This document shows, one piece after another, positions 38,686 to 50,452 of a stretch of 64,000 nucleotides of DNA. Each line of letters opens with the position of its first letter. The first letter of the stretch is position 1. The stretch is taken from the NCBI GenBank assembly GCA_905181645.1, contig CAJIYN010000001.1, positions 599,334 through 663,333 of the forward strand, written 5' to 3'. The stretch comes from an uncultured SAR86 cluster bacterium (lineage in GTDB: Bacteria; Pseudomonadota; Gammaproteobacteria; Magnimaribacterales; D2472). The position numbers and the translations under genes are program-made. The notes beneath the pieces were generated by a model, which saw only the letters and a program-made list of their open reading frames with translations, was not told the DNA's origin and did no database searches.

Positions 38686-39361
38686 ATGAATGACATATCA
38701 ACAATTAACTTATTCCTTGAGGCTGGATTAGTTGTAAAAAGCGTCATGGTAATATTATTATTAATTTCATTATTCTCTTGGATAATTATTATTTAGAAAA
38801 TATTCTTTATAGAAAAATTAAAAGTCTAAACATTATTTTTGAGCGTAAATTCTGGTCTGGTGAAGATCTCAATACTTTATTTAAAGAAGTTAATAATAAT
38901 GATCTTGTCTTATCAGGTTCCTCTAGTGTTTTCAGGAATGCTTTTAAAGAATTCAATCGTTTAAAGTCTGATGAGGATGTTAATGAGTTAGATTTAGAAG
39001 GAATCAATAGGTCTATGAGAGTAGCTATTGCTAGAGATGAAGAGGATATGAACAAGCACTTACCTTTTCTTGCAAATGCTGGATCAGTAAGTCCATACAT
39101 AGGTTTACTTGGAACAGTTTGGGGAATAATGACCTCTTTTCAAGGTCTATCTGATGCAACACAAGCAACCATCAATGCTGTAGCTCCAGGTATTTCTGAG
39201 GCGCTAGTTGCAACTGCAATGGGTTTATTTGCAGCCATACCAGCAGTTGTTGCTTATAATAAATTTACTTCACAATCAGATTCTATTTCGCAAGCGACAA
39301 CTATTTTTGCTGAAGAGTTAGCTAGTATTTTTTATAGGCAGGTTTTAAAAAATAAGAAATG
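38686..39361 (+). CDS. tolQ: TolQ (frameshift about 38795)
   Basis: SPYIGLLGTVWGIMTSFQGL, VAPGISEALVATAMGLFAAIPAVVAYN. Confidence 0.93.
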
Positions 39362-39781
39362 ATTTATCGCTTAGCGAAAAGAAAAAAATTACAAGCCGAG
39401 ATTAATGTAGTTCCATATATTGATGTAATGTTAGTTCTGTTAATTATCTTTATGGTCTTATCTCCTTTACTGATTCAAGGCATAGAGGTTAACTTACCTC
39501 AAACTGATACAACAAAAATGTCAGTCCAAAATGAGCCTTTAGTTATTTCCATAGATTCCAAAGGTAATTATTATCTAAACCTTGGTGATGAGAATCTTTC
39601 AATATCAATTGAAGAGTTAAAAAGAAAAGCTTTAGTTATATATCAAGCAAATAATGATATTGAAGTGGTTTTTCAAAGTGATGAAGCTGTTAGTTTTAAC
39701 AGTGTGGCAAAAGCCATGGCAGCAGTTCAAAGTGTAGGTATTTCTAAGATTGGCATTGTTACAACTGGATATGCAGACTAG
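39359..39781 (+). CDS. tolR: TolR
   Basis: AEINVVPYIDVMLVLLIIFMVLSPLLIQGIEVNLP. Confidence 0.93.
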   Translation: MIYRLAKRKKLQAEINVVPYIDVMLVLLIIFMVLSPLLIQGIEVNLPQTDTTKMSVQNEPLVISIDSKGNYYLNLGDENLSISIEELKRKALVIYQANNDIEVVFQSDEAVSFNSVAKAMAAVQSVGISKIGIVTTGYAD

Positions 39782-40401
39782 AGCTAATTACTTACAAGCG
39801 TCCTTCTTTTCATTTTTAATTCATGCGGCCCTTTTTCTATACTTAATAGGTTTTTTTTACTCAGAAAAACAATTAAGACCAATTTTAAGCAAACCAGTTA
39901 CTGTAAACATTATTGTTGATGACTTACCAAATAAAAATATTAAGCAATCAGAGTCTACAAAAGTTCTTAAAAAAGTAACCCAAACAAGTCCAGTCACTAT
40001 AGCTAAAGATAGCGCTCTAGAAATTCCAAAAATAAGCTCTGAAGGATCAATTATTAATCTTGAAGATTTATTAAACCAAGAATTGGAAGCATTAGATTCA
40101 AATCAACTAGAGAATGAAATTAATCAATACAGCAGCCTGATCATAAACTTAATAGAGTCTGCCTGGATTAAGCCAAAGAATATTCAGGAAAATTTAATAT
40201 GCGATATAAAGATAAAAATAAACTCACGAGGAAGAATTATAAATATAAGCTTAATCCAAAGTAGTGGTAACATTCGTTTTGATAATTCAGCTCTTCAAGC
40301 AGTTAAAAGAGTAGAAATTCCATTTTTTTAATGAAATAAAAAAAGAAAAATACGAAGATGTCTTTAAAAATATTGTTATTAGCTTTAATCCCTCAAAATG
40401 A
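39771..40401 (+). CDS. tolA: TolA, unusually short (frameshift near 40331)
   Basis: N-terminal TM, C-terminal domain CDIKIKINSRGRIINISLIQSSGNIRFDNSALQAVKR; between tolR and tolB. Confidence 0.82.
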
Positions 40402-41658
40402 AAAAATTTCTTATATTAATATTACTTCCAAATTTATTATTTGCAGAATTGCTGCTTGAGATTACTAAAGGATCTGAAAATCCTTACAGAGTTGCAATAA
40501 TTCCCTTTCAAGGAACTAATAGCTCGGTAAATATAATAGTTGAGGTATTAAAGAGTGACTTGATTAGATCTGGAGAGTTTTTTATTTTAGATGAAGAGAT
40601 GCTTTTATCTATCCCAAGTAACATAGAGGAAATAAAGCCTTCTGAATGGAAATTACTGAATATTGATTTTATTGTTTTAGGTAATGTTATAGATGAAGAA
40701 CCTTTTAGTGTTGTTTCACCTTATCAAATTTATGATGTTAATAAAAAAAATAAGATTAGATCTTCAACCGTCTTTGGTATACCTGGAAAGTTGCGTCAGC
40801 TTTCTCATTATATTAGTGATGGTATTTATGAGACTGTTACCGGAATAAAGGGAGTCTCTGCTACGAAAATCCTTTATGTTAATGAAATAATCAATAGTAC
40901 TGATTCAGATTATATTTTATATGTAGCAGATGCAGATGGAGCCAATGAACAAGTGCTATTAAAAAGTAGTGAGCCAATAATATCACCAGCCTGGTCTCCA
41001 GACTCAAAAAAAATAGCCTATGTTTCATTTGAAACAGGAATGGCAAAAGTTTTTATTCAAGATATCGGAACCGGAGAGCGTGAATTAGTCTTGTTAAATG
41101 ATAATCAAATTAGCTCACCAGCCTGGTCTCCTGATGGAAAATTACTTTCTTTAACTTTATATCAAGATGGTAATGCGGAGATTTATATCTTAAATTTACT
41201 TAATAAGAACTTAACCAGACTGACAAAACATTATTCTATAGATACAGAATCAAGCTGGTCGCCAAACGGCACCAAGATTTTATTTACTTCAGGAAGGTCT
41301 GGAGCTCCTCAGTTATATGAAATAGACCTTACTAAACTCAATACAAAACCATCACGTCTAACCTTTGAAGGTAATTACAATGCTAAAGGTTCTTATTTAC
41401 CAAATAACGAAGGTATAGTTTTTCCTTCAATTTCAAATTGCTTTGAAGTACTTTAATGAAAATTTTATAAGACCATTAACTGAATCAAAAATGGATGAAT
41501 CACCCAGTGTTTCTCCTAATGGTAATGTGATAGTCTATGCAATAACAGACGACCAGTCAGGGATGATTGCAGGAGTAACCCTAAGTGGTGCAACTTTTGT
41601 TCTTCCGGCGACAAATGGTAAAGTCAGAGAGCCAGCCTGGTCTGGATTTTTAAGATAA
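40398..41658 (+). CDS. tolB: TolB (frameshift about 41455)
   Basis: YRVAIIPFQG, beta-propeller repeats SPAWSPDSKKIAYVSF, SPAWSPDGKLLSLTL, SSWSPNGTKILFTSGRSGAPQLY. Confidence 0.94.
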
Positions 41659-41677
41659 TTTTTAGGAGAAATAAACA

Positions 41678-42172
41678 ATGACAAGCAATAATAAATCAAT
41701 AATTTCATATTCCTTTATAGGATTATTTATTGCATCTTGCAGTAGCGTTCAAGTTACCGAAGAGGCCGTATATGAGGATTCTATTCAAAGTATAGAGGTC
41801 TCATCTAAAAGAGCCGAATCATCAACTCCTACAGAGTCTAAGGCTGTTCTTGCTAATGCAACAGTATATTTTGAATTTGATAGTTTTAATCTCTCTTCAA
41901 GATCAATACAAGCGTTAAAAAGTATCACTATGCTAATGCAAGATAACTCTGAAATTGAAATTACTATTTCTGGTCATGCTGATGAAAGAGGCACCAGGGA
42001 ATATAACTTAGCGCTAGGACAAAGAAGAGCAGAAAGTGTTGCCGATTATATAGAATTAAAAGGCATCTCAAGATCAAGGCTTACTATAAAAAGTTATGGA
42101 GAAGAAATGCCAATGATTCAGGGATCCAATGAAAGATCATGGGCAAGGAATAGAAGAGCTGAAATTAATTAA
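41678..42172 (+). CDS. pal: Peptidoglycan-associated lipoprotein Pal
   Basis: Lipobox LFIASC; VYFEFDSFNL, GHADERGTREYNLALGQRRAESVADYIELKGI. Confidence 0.95.
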   Translation: MTSNNKSIISYSFIGLFIASCSSVQVTEEAVYEDSIQSIEVSSKRAESSTPTESKAVLANATVYFEFDSFNLSSRSIQALKSITMLMQDNSEIEITISGHADERGTREYNLALGQRRAESVADYIELKGISRSRLTIKSYGEEMPMIQGSNERSWARNRRAEIN

Positions 42173-42178
42173 ATAAAA

Positions 42179-42844
42179 ATGCTTAAGTTAATTCTTAATC
42201 AATCAGTATTATTTAGCTTTTTAGTTTCTTTTTCCTTAGTCGCATTAGCGCAAGACTCCCAATCAACTGAATCTGATATATTATTTTTAAAGATTCAAGA
42301 GCTTGAGATGGAAATGGCTGATTTAAGAAATGAGGTAGAAGCTCAAAACTATTTACTCGAGAAGTTAATCAAAGAATCAGTAAAAAATGATGATAAACCT
42401 GCTGAAATTAAAAACATTGATTCCTCTATAGGCGATGAAGTTTACCGATTTGATGGAATCAATGATTCTAAAAGTATTAGTGAAATTTATAACGAAGCAG
42501 TTAGGTCTCTTGCAGACGAAGATTACGATTCAGCAAAAAAATTGTTCATGTATTTGATAAATAACTTTTCTGATCCAGATAAATTACCTTTATCTTTGTT
42601 TTGGTTAGGTGAAATTGAATTCTCTTCATCAAACTTTGAAGAGAGTAAGAAGCATTATATGCAATTAATTTCTTCCTTTGAAAATCACTGGAGAGTGCCT
42701 CTTGCTCATAAGAAAATTGGGGATATTTCCTTCAAACTTGGCAATATAAAAATGGCAAAACAAAAGTATCAATTTGTAATTCGTGAATTTCCTAATAATC
42801 CCGCATCATCTATGTCTTTGCAAAGTTTAGAAGATATGGAATAA
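42179..42844 (+). CDS. cpoB: CpoB (YbgF), coiled-coil plus TPR
   Basis: Signal peptide, coiled coil, SEIYNEAVRSLADEDYDSAKKLFMYLI, LPLSLFWLGEIEF. Confidence 0.88.
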   Translation: MLKLILNQSVLFSFLVSFSLVALAQDSQSTESDILFLKIQELEMEMADLRNEVEAQNYLLEKLIKESVKNDDKPAEIKNIDSSIGDEVYRFDGINDSKSISEIYNEAVRSLADEDYDSAKKLFMYLINNFSDPDKLPLSLFWLGEIEFSSSNFEESKKHYMQLISSFENHWRVPLAHKKIGDISFKLGNIKMAKQKYQFVIREFPNNPASSMSLQSLEDME

Positions 42845-42873
42845 TCACCACTTTTTATGACATGCTAAATCAA

Positions 42874-42949
42874 GGGTCGCTAGCTCAGTTGGTAGAGCAG
42901 TTGACTTTTAATCAATTGGTCACAGGTTCGAATCCTGTGCGACCCACCA
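42874..42949 (+). tRNA. tRNA-Lys (TTT anticodon), encoded CCA
   Basis: GGGTCGC acceptor pairs with GCGACCC; TAGCTCAGTTGGTAGAGC D-arm; TTGACTTTTAATCAA anticodon arm; GGTTCGAATCC T-arm; terminal ACCA. Confidence 0.97.
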
Positions 42950-43009
42950 TTTACAGCATAAAAATTTTCAATACTTTTTTAGCACCTTCATATCTAGAGA
43001 TAGACAGCT

Positions 43010-44214
43010 ATGATTAAGAGTAAAACTTTAACGCCACTTTTACTTGCAGGTGTTTTTTTCTTTTTTGTATTATCTTCCGAGATAATGTAAGGCCTGTTAG
43101 AAATGAAATGGCTGTATCAAATGTAGAAAATTTACCCTTATTATCCAAACAACAATTGGCCAACCAATTGATATTAATCCAGTTTATTCATGGCTGGCTT
43201 CTAGAAAAAATTTAAGGGGTGTTCTAATAGGCTGCTATTCTTTTTTTATTAGCAACTTACTTGGATTTATTATTTTATGGAAATTCTTTGATCTTTCATC
43301 ATCTATTGTTCTAAGTCAGATATTTTATATTTGGTGCAATGTGTATTCTTTTTTTGTTGTGTCTATATTTTGGGTTGTCATTATTAATTTGTTCAGAGGA
43401 GATAAAGACTAGAAATTTTTATGGAGTAATTATGGCTGGAGGCTCTATTGGTGCCTTAGTAGGATCCGAAATTTCAAAACGTTGTGTTATCTCATCTATT
43501 CTCATCTGGTTACTGTTGCCTTGTGTATTTTATTGTTTGCAGCTTTATAGCTCACAGAAGTATTTTTAGCAGTTATTGGATTACTACCACTGAAACTTGT
43601 ATTCATATTGCCTGTTTGTATACATTAAAAATGCTATTACAAAACAAGATATCAGATCAATTGCTATATATGTATGGCTATTTACTGGACTCATGACCGT
43701 TCATTGGATGACTGCGATATCTATTATTGATGCATGGTCGAGTAATTCAGTAGAAAGAATAGCTCTATTTGGTCAAATGGAGCAATTGGTAACAATCTTA
43801 ACTTTACCTACTCAATTGTTACTTACTTCAATTATTATTAATTTCTTAGGAGTTAAACGCATTCTATTTTTATATGGAGTAGTTTTTTTAATTGTTTTCT
43901 CTGCATATGCCATCTCGCCAACAATATCTATTGTAATATTTGCAACCGTATTTCTTAGATTATTTGAGTACGCTATAAATAAACCTACAAGAGAAATAGT
44001 ATTTAGCCATTTAAAAGAGAATGATCGATATAAATCTTCAGTCTTTATAGATACTTTTTGTTCAAGATTAGGCGATCTATCTGGTAGTTTGTTTATAACA
44101 TTTGGTAGTTTTATCGGGGTAGGTTTTTCTCTAATACCATTACTTGCTTTACCTATAACTGGTTTATTCTCTTATTTTGGTATCAAGATAGCCAAAGAAA
44201 CAAAAATTTATTGA
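43010..44214 (+). CDS. MFS-type NTP/NDP-exchange-like transporter (frameshifted)
   Basis: RPVRNEMAVSNVENLPLLF, FFVVSIFWVVIINLFRGDKTRNFYGVIMAGGSIGALVG, FLRLFEYAINKPTREIVFSHL...YKSSVFIDTFCSRLGD. Confidence 0.62.
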
Positions 44215-45600
44215 CCACGAAGTTCTTTAATAGATTTTCTGGTCGTATTAATTTTTGTAATTATAGATTCAGATACTTCAAAATTACTTTCAGTTAATTT
44301 AAGTGCAAATTGAAGTTGATTTAGAGCATCTTCATACTGACCAAGCAATAAATAGTATTCAGCTCTACTCTGATGGTAGCCAATAACATTCTTGCTATCT
44401 CTTTGGATCTCAGACAGATAAAGCCAAAGATATGGATCTGTATTCCTCCTTAAAAGTTGATCTCTAATTAACTCTTCAGCAGCAAAAAGTTTTTTGTCAT
44501 AAGCTAGAATTTTTGCCTTTAGGATTGTTAGTGGGTAATTTTTTGGAGAGATATTTAAAAAAATATTTACTATATTTAGAGCCTCTTTTGACTTACCTGC
44601 ATTTAGTAATATTTCTGCTTTAGTATTATTAAGAATTAAATTTTTGGGATTTTCGTCTATCAGTTTATCAATCTCTTTGAGACTATTTGTATGCTGGCCA
44701 CTCATCATATAAGCAATTGAAAGAGCATATCTATTTTCATTAGATGGATTTCTTCGATCAAGCTTTTCATTTTTCTTACAGAATTTAAAGGAATATTTTC
44801 ATATCTGATTTGAAGCCTTCCTCTAATAAATTGATAATTTAATGAATCTTTATTTTCGTATGGTGTTTCAACTTGATCAGCTGCATTAAAAGCATCCGCA
44901 ACTCTAGAAGAAGAAACTGGATGAGTTAAAAGAAACTCAGGAATTTTATCTCCAGCAAGTCTTCTAAGTTTTGCCATTTGTTCAAACATTTCACCCATAC
45001 TTGAAGGATCATAGTCAGCGTTAATGAGATTATTAAACCCAACTCTATCAGCCTCTCTTTCAAATAAGCGACTATACCGCAAGCTTTGCTGCTGAAGCAG
45101 CAGGTCCTATTGCCATTGCATTTGGATTATTGCTTATCAATGCGATGGCGATTGATGATGCCATTACCAAGGCGGAAGCTAGACTTGAATCCTTTGATTG
45201 CAAGACATTTCTAGCAAAATGTCTTTGACTTAAGTGAGCAAGTTCATGTGATAAAACGGATGCAAATTGTCCTTCATTCTGACTAGTCAATAACAAGCCA
45301 GTATTAACCCCAATAAACCCACCTGGTGCAGCAAATGCATTAACTCCCCGGTTCGCTACCATGAAAAATTTGAATGGCAAGCTAGGACGGTTGCTATACA
45401 TTACTAAACGTTGGCCCAACTTATTCAAATAACTATTTACTTATCCTTATTATTTTAAACTTGTTTTAAAAATTCATTGCCTATAATTTTTTCCTGGTCA
45501 GTTGAAACAACCCCTGAAACTCTATCCCCTAGTTCAGGTAATGATAAATTTATTGGGGTTGGTTTATTTGTAATATTGATGACGCCGCTTCTTAAAAAAA
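44208..45600 (-). CDS. bepA: BepA/YfgC-like M48 metalloprotease with TPR (frameshifted)
   Basis: Reverse strand: INLSLPELGDRVSG...EKIIGNEFL; NKLGQRLVMYS, NAFAAPGGFIGVNTGLLL, VLSHELAHLSQRHFARN (HExxH), EREADRVGFN. Confidence 0.92.
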
Positions 45601-45753
45601 GAATGCACGGTATTCATTAAATTTTAAAAAATTTTCATTCCCAATAAAACTAACACATATAGAGCTTATTAGGCTAATATAATTAAATAAATAGGCTTAA
45701 ATTATATATAATTATTGTTTGACAGTGATAAGTTTAAATAGTTTTCATGTTTA

Positions 45754-46916
45754 TTGAATTTAAAAGGAATAATGTCTTTTATGAGTGATCTATTAATAAG
45801 TAATGCGCTTTCGTTTATAGCCTTGGGTTTATTCGCGAGTATGGGATACTTTTTCTTTACTCAATCAGTTAAGAAAGTCTTTGTAAATGAAGAAACAATA
45901 GTCTTTTCCTTAGTTATATTGTTTGTTTTAGTACTGGTGAGCTTCTTTGGTTCAGTTTTAACACCATTCTTTATTAGTATAGTGGTTGCATATTTACTGG
46001 TAGGGCTTCAAAAAAAGATAGAATCTTTTAATATTTCATCAAATTCTTTTTTAATTTTAACTTATTTATTTTTCTTAGTTATAACGACTACTCTATTGGT
46101 ATACCTGATACCTCTAATTTATCAGCAGCTTCAAGCTCTTGTTTTAGAATCACCAAGGTTAATTAATGAACTTATTGGTTTCGTTGCAGCTCTTCCAACC
46201 TCATACCCAGATCTTATTTCTTCAGAGCAGATTTCTATATTCTTTCAAGCAGTATCGTCTGAGCTATCATCTATAACTCAGAATCTAGTTAAGTCATCAA
46301 TATCAGGGATTCAAAGTACTATTACAATTCTTTTATACATAATACTTTTTCCAATCTTGGTGTATTTTTTCTTATTTGATAGAAAAAATATAATAAATAG
46401 CTTCATGGCTATTATTCCAGGTGAAAGAAAAATGCTTTCTAACGTTTGGTTTGAAATGGACAATCAATTAAGTAACTATGTAAGAGGAAAAACAATTGAA
46501 ATATTAATAGTTGCTGTTGCTTCAGCAATTATCTTTGCTTCTTTAGGTTTAAATTACACAGCTCTTCTATCTGTCCTTGTTGGCGTTTCTGTATTGATAC
46601 CATATGTTGGAGCTTTTTTAGTTACTATTCCAGTTCTTGTAGTTGGCTTAATACAATTTGGTCTCTCAGCAGATTTTTAATATAAAATACCAACCTTTAT
46701 ATACTTCTCGATGGAAATTTATTGGTGCCTTTAATATTTTCTGATGCAGTAAAACTTCATCCAGTAATTATAATATTAGCAGTATTTATTTTTGGGAGCA
46801 TGTTCGGTTTTTGGGGAGTATTTTTAGCAATACCAATAGCAACTTTTATTAAAGCTATTTGGAATGCATGGCCATCACAAGCTTTAATTTATTTAGATAG
46901 ATTTAATTACTTCTAA
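45754..46916 (+). CDS. perM: AI-2E family transporter / PerM (frameshift about 46678)
   Basis: Multi-[86 protein letters not shown]. Confidence 0.85.
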
Positions 46917-47356
46917 AACTTCTTCAACATGACCTTTGACTTTGACTGCTCTCCACTCGTTAATAACTTTACCTTCTGTATTAATAATAAAGGTGCTTCT
47001 GTCAACGCCAATATACTCTCTTCCATACATAGATTTAAGTTTCATGACATCAAATGCCTTGCAAACTTTTTCGTCTGGATCTGATAAAAGCTCGAATGGA
47101 AAATCTGCACTATAAATTTACTAGCAGAAAAAACAGGTTCAAAAGTAATTGCTGCTGATGCTACAAATTTAGATGATTTAAATTCTTTATATGAATCTAA
47201 TCTTTCATCTTTTGTTGTGCATCCCGGAGTACTATCTTTTGGATAAAAGTAAATTACTACATTTTTACCTAAAAAATCTTCTGATGATATGTTTTTGCCA
47301 CCGGTAGATTCAGCAGTAAATTTTGGACATTTTTTTCCTAATATTTTTTTTGTCAT
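46893..47356 (-). CDS. bcp: Thioredoxin-dependent peroxiredoxin Bcp (central foreign patch)
   Basis: Reverse strand: [62 protein letters not shown]. Confidence 0.9.
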
Positions 47357-47421
47357 TTTTTTTCCTTAATTGTTAGTATAAAAATAGTGTATAGTCCTAT
47401 TTTTTACTGAAATAATTATTC

Positions 47422-48010
47422 ATGCAAGCCCTTAAAGGAAGTTTAGTAGCATTAGTTACTCCCTTATCGTCAAACGACGAGGTGGATTATATAGCTCTTA
47501 AAAAGCTTGTAACATGGCATATTGATCAAGGAACTCATGGTATCGTTTCAGTGGGAACTACTGGCGAAGCTCCAACATTAAGTCCAAAAGAGCATGCTGG
47601 AGTAATAACCAAAACAATTGAATACGTTAATGGAGCAATTCCAGTTATAGCTGGAACTGGGGGAAATTCTACCCATGAATCTATTGCTTTAACCAAACTG
47701 CTGCATCACTAGGTGCTGACTTTGCTTTAATAGTTACTCCTTATTACAATAAACCAACTCAAGAAGGTTTATATCAACATATTATATGAAGATTGCTGAT
47801 TCTGTAGAAATACCTCAAATTTTATATAATGTTCCATCAAGAACTGCTTGTGATATGCATCCCAAAACCGTAGACATCCTTTCTAGCCATAAAAACATAG
47901 TAGGAATAAAAGAGGCTGTAGATGATATGGCTAGAATTAAAGAATTAGTAGATATCTCTAAGAATTCAGAAGGTAATTTTTATATATATTCGGGTGATGA
48001 TCCATGGTTT
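47422..48010 (+). CDS. dapA: 4-hydroxy-tetrahydrodipicolinate synthase, C-terminus replaced
   Basis: [78 protein letters not shown]. Confidence 0.9.
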
Positions 48011-48299
48011 TGATAGACAAGAAGATATACTCCTAATCAATACTGAGAAAGATCATTTTATGAGTAATAAAGAAAAATATATGATAAATAATAATTTTAT
48101 TAAGGAAGAGATTGTCCCCGGGTTGGGCCATATACCTTTTATATCTGGAAGTTTTGTCGAGTCAAACCCAATGCCAATAAAGTGGATTATGTATAAACTT
48201 AATAAAATTGAAAATAATATAAGACTACCTTTAATTAATCTTAATGAAACTTTTCATGAACAGATCGAATTTTTATTGTTAAAATTAAAATTATTATGA
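48003..48299 (+). other. Foreign-looking fragment, possible alpha/beta-hydrolase C-terminus, where dapA 3' end should be
   Basis: ILLINTEKDHFMSNKEKYMINNNFIKEEIVPGLGHIPF (Asp ... GHxPF, alpha/beta hydrolase-like). Confidence 0.4.
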
Positions 48300-49276
48300 A
48301 AAACACATCTCAACTATTATTAGCAATCTTTTTTATTCATTCATGTTCTTATTTGACTGGCCCTGAAGGGATGTTTCCAGAAACTAAATATGATTTTTTA
48401 GAAGAAGAGCTTGCACCTAACTTAAATATTCCTGAGTCGCTCAACGATATTAGCAAAGACAATCATTATCCAATAGATGAAATACTCTCAGGAGTTACCT
48501 CTAAAGATGTTCCTAAGCCTAGACAGGTATTTTCTTCTGGAGGAGCTTCAGAAGTTCAGTTAAGAAGATTAGGAGAATTAATGTGGATCTATGTTGAAAC
48601 TCTTCCTTCGACCGCCTGGCCTATATCAAAAAATTATTGGGAAGCATCTACTTACGAGATCCTCTCAGCAGACGCAGAAGCTGGTGTTATAAAAATTAAA
48701 TATGATGAGAGTTCTAGTCTCGAAATGACTGTTGAGCATGGAATTAAAGAAGCATCAACTGAGATTTTCTTAAAGCAATTAAACAAAGATAATGAAAATA
48801 TTACCGAGGTTGAGTCAATAAAGCCAGAGCTTCAAATGATTGTTGATTACTTAGCAGCATCAGTTGAAAATTTTTCAGGTACATCACTTGCAGCACAAAG
48901 TCTGAACGAAAATAAAAAAGCAAGAATATTTACCCAAGATAATCAAACTGTAATTGAGCTTGATTTATCATATCAAAGAGCCTGGTCTTCAGTCAGTAGA
49001 GCCTTAACAGCTGGCAAAATTGTTACAAATGACAGAAATAGAGATGAAGGAATTTTCTACGTTAGTTACGCTAGCGAAACTAATCCTGGATTCTTTTCTT
49101 TTTTATCTTTTGGTAAAGAGGAAAATGAAGAAGGTCTTATTCTTGGTGAAGAAGCTGCATTTGAAATTCAGGTCAAATCAAGTGGAGTAAAAACTATTAT
49201 TACTGCTAAAGCCTTAAACGGTAGCATCGAAGATGCTGAAACATTACTTTCTAAAATAAATGAATCATTAAGCTAA
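48296..49276 (+). CDS. bamC: Outer membrane assembly lipoprotein BamC
   Basis: Lipobox FIHSCSYL; C-terminal [35 protein letters not shown]; dapA-bamC-purC order. Confidence 0.88.
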   Translation: MKNTSQLLLAIFFIHSCSYLTGPEGMFPETKYDFLEEELAPNLNIPESLNDISKDNHYPIDEILSGVTSKDVPKPRQVFSSGGASEVQLRRLGELMWIYVETLPSTAWPISKNYWEASTYEILSADAEAGVIKIKYDESSSLEMTVEHGIKEASTEIFLKQLNKDNENITEVESIKPELQMIVDYLAASVENFSGTSLAAQSLNENKKARIFTQDNQTVIELDLSYQRAWSSVSRALTAGKIVTNDRNRDEGIFYVSYASETNPGFFSFLSFGKEENEEGLILGEEAAFEIQVKSSGVKTIITAKALNGSIEDAETLLSKINESLS

Positions 49277-49994
49277 TGAATAAAATAGATGAAATAACTG
49301 CTGGAAAAGCAAAGTCTTTATTCACCACAGATAATTCTGATCAACTTATAATGCATTTCAGAGATGACACTTCTGCATTTGATGGTAAAAAGAAAGAAGC
49401 TTTCTTGGAAAAGGCTCGGTTAATAATCAATTTAATGCCTTTATAATGGATCATCTTGAAGCTAAAGGTATAGCTACTCATCATATAGAAGTATTAAATT
49501 CAACAGATTCATTGGTTCATAAATTAGAAATGTTTCCTATTGAATGTGTTGTTAGAAATAGAGCTACAGGCTCTCATATGTAGAAGACTTGGAACAGAAG
49601 ATGGTTTAATTCTTGAAGAACCATTATTTGAATTTTTCTTAAAAGATGATGATCTAGGTGACCCTTTAATAAAGAGGAGCATATATTATCCTTTGGGTGG
49701 GCTGCTGCAGAAAATATTATAGAAATGAAAGAGATAACTTTAAAGATTAATGAAATACTTTCTAAGCTTTTCTTGAATAGCAACTTAATTTTAGTTGATT
49801 TTAAAGTTGAATTTGGAATATGTGATGGAAAACTTCTACTTGCGGATGAATTTACTCCAGATGGATGCAGACTCTGGGATACCGAAACGCTAGCGAAAAT
49901 GGATAAAGATAGATTTAGGCAAGGCCTAGGCGATGTTGTTGAATCTTATCATCAAGTTGCAGATAGATTAGGCATGAATATTAAACTTGACTAA
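49276..49994 (+). CDS. purC: SAICAR synthetase PurC (frameshifted)
   Basis: [59 protein letters not shown]. Confidence 0.93.
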
Positions 49995-50007
49995 ATAAGT
50001 CAGGTAT
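49983..50007 (+). promoter_or_regulatory. Predicted IscR type 1 binding site overlapping the iscR promoter
   Basis: AAACTTGACTAAATAAGTCAGGTAT matches 23 of 25 positions of the E. coli type 1 consensus ATASYYGACTRWWWYAGTCRRSTAT by hand. Confidence 0.75.
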
Positions 50008-50014
50008 TTATAAT
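49987..50014 (+). promoter_or_regulatory. iscR promoter: TTGACT - 16 bp - TATAAT
   Basis: -35 TTGACT 49987-49992, -10 TATAAT 50009-50014, immediately before the GTG start at 50021. Confidence 0.75.
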
Positions 50015-50020
50015 TGGCGC

Positions 50021-50452
50021 GTGAAACTCACCACCAGAAGCAAATATGCTGTAAATGCGCTAACCGAACTCTGTACACTTCAGAATGACGGACCAGTAGC
50101 ACTTTCAGATATATCCATCCGTCAAAATATTGAAATAACATATCTTGAGCAGTTATTTAGAAAGCTAAGAATTGCTGGAATTGTAGAGAGTGTTAGAGGT
50201 AGAAAAGGTGGCTATGTGTATGCTAAAGATCCATTGTTAGTATCTATAAAAGATATTATGGATGCCGTTGATGAAGATTTAGATGCAACAAGCTGTAATG
50301 GCTCATCTTCTTGTCACCATGGAAAAAGGTGTAATGCCCATAATCTCTGGAGTGAGTTAAATGAAGTTGTTGATTCATTTTTAAGCAATGTAACAATTTC
50401 ACATTTAATACAAAATGATAATTCTCATATTCAAGTTAAGGAGATAATTTGA
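50021..50452 (+). CDS. iscR: Fe-S cluster regulator IscR
   Basis: [16 protein letters not shown]; ligands C-x5-C-x5-C-x2-H in [19 protein letters not shown]. Confidence 0.96.
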   Translation: MKLTTRSKYAVNALTELCTLQNDGPVALSDISIRQNIEITYLEQLFRKLRIAGIVESVRGRKGGYVYAKDPLLVSIKDIMDAVDEDLDATSCNGSSSCHHGKRCNAHNLWSELNEVVDSFLSNVTISHLIQNDNSHIQVKEII

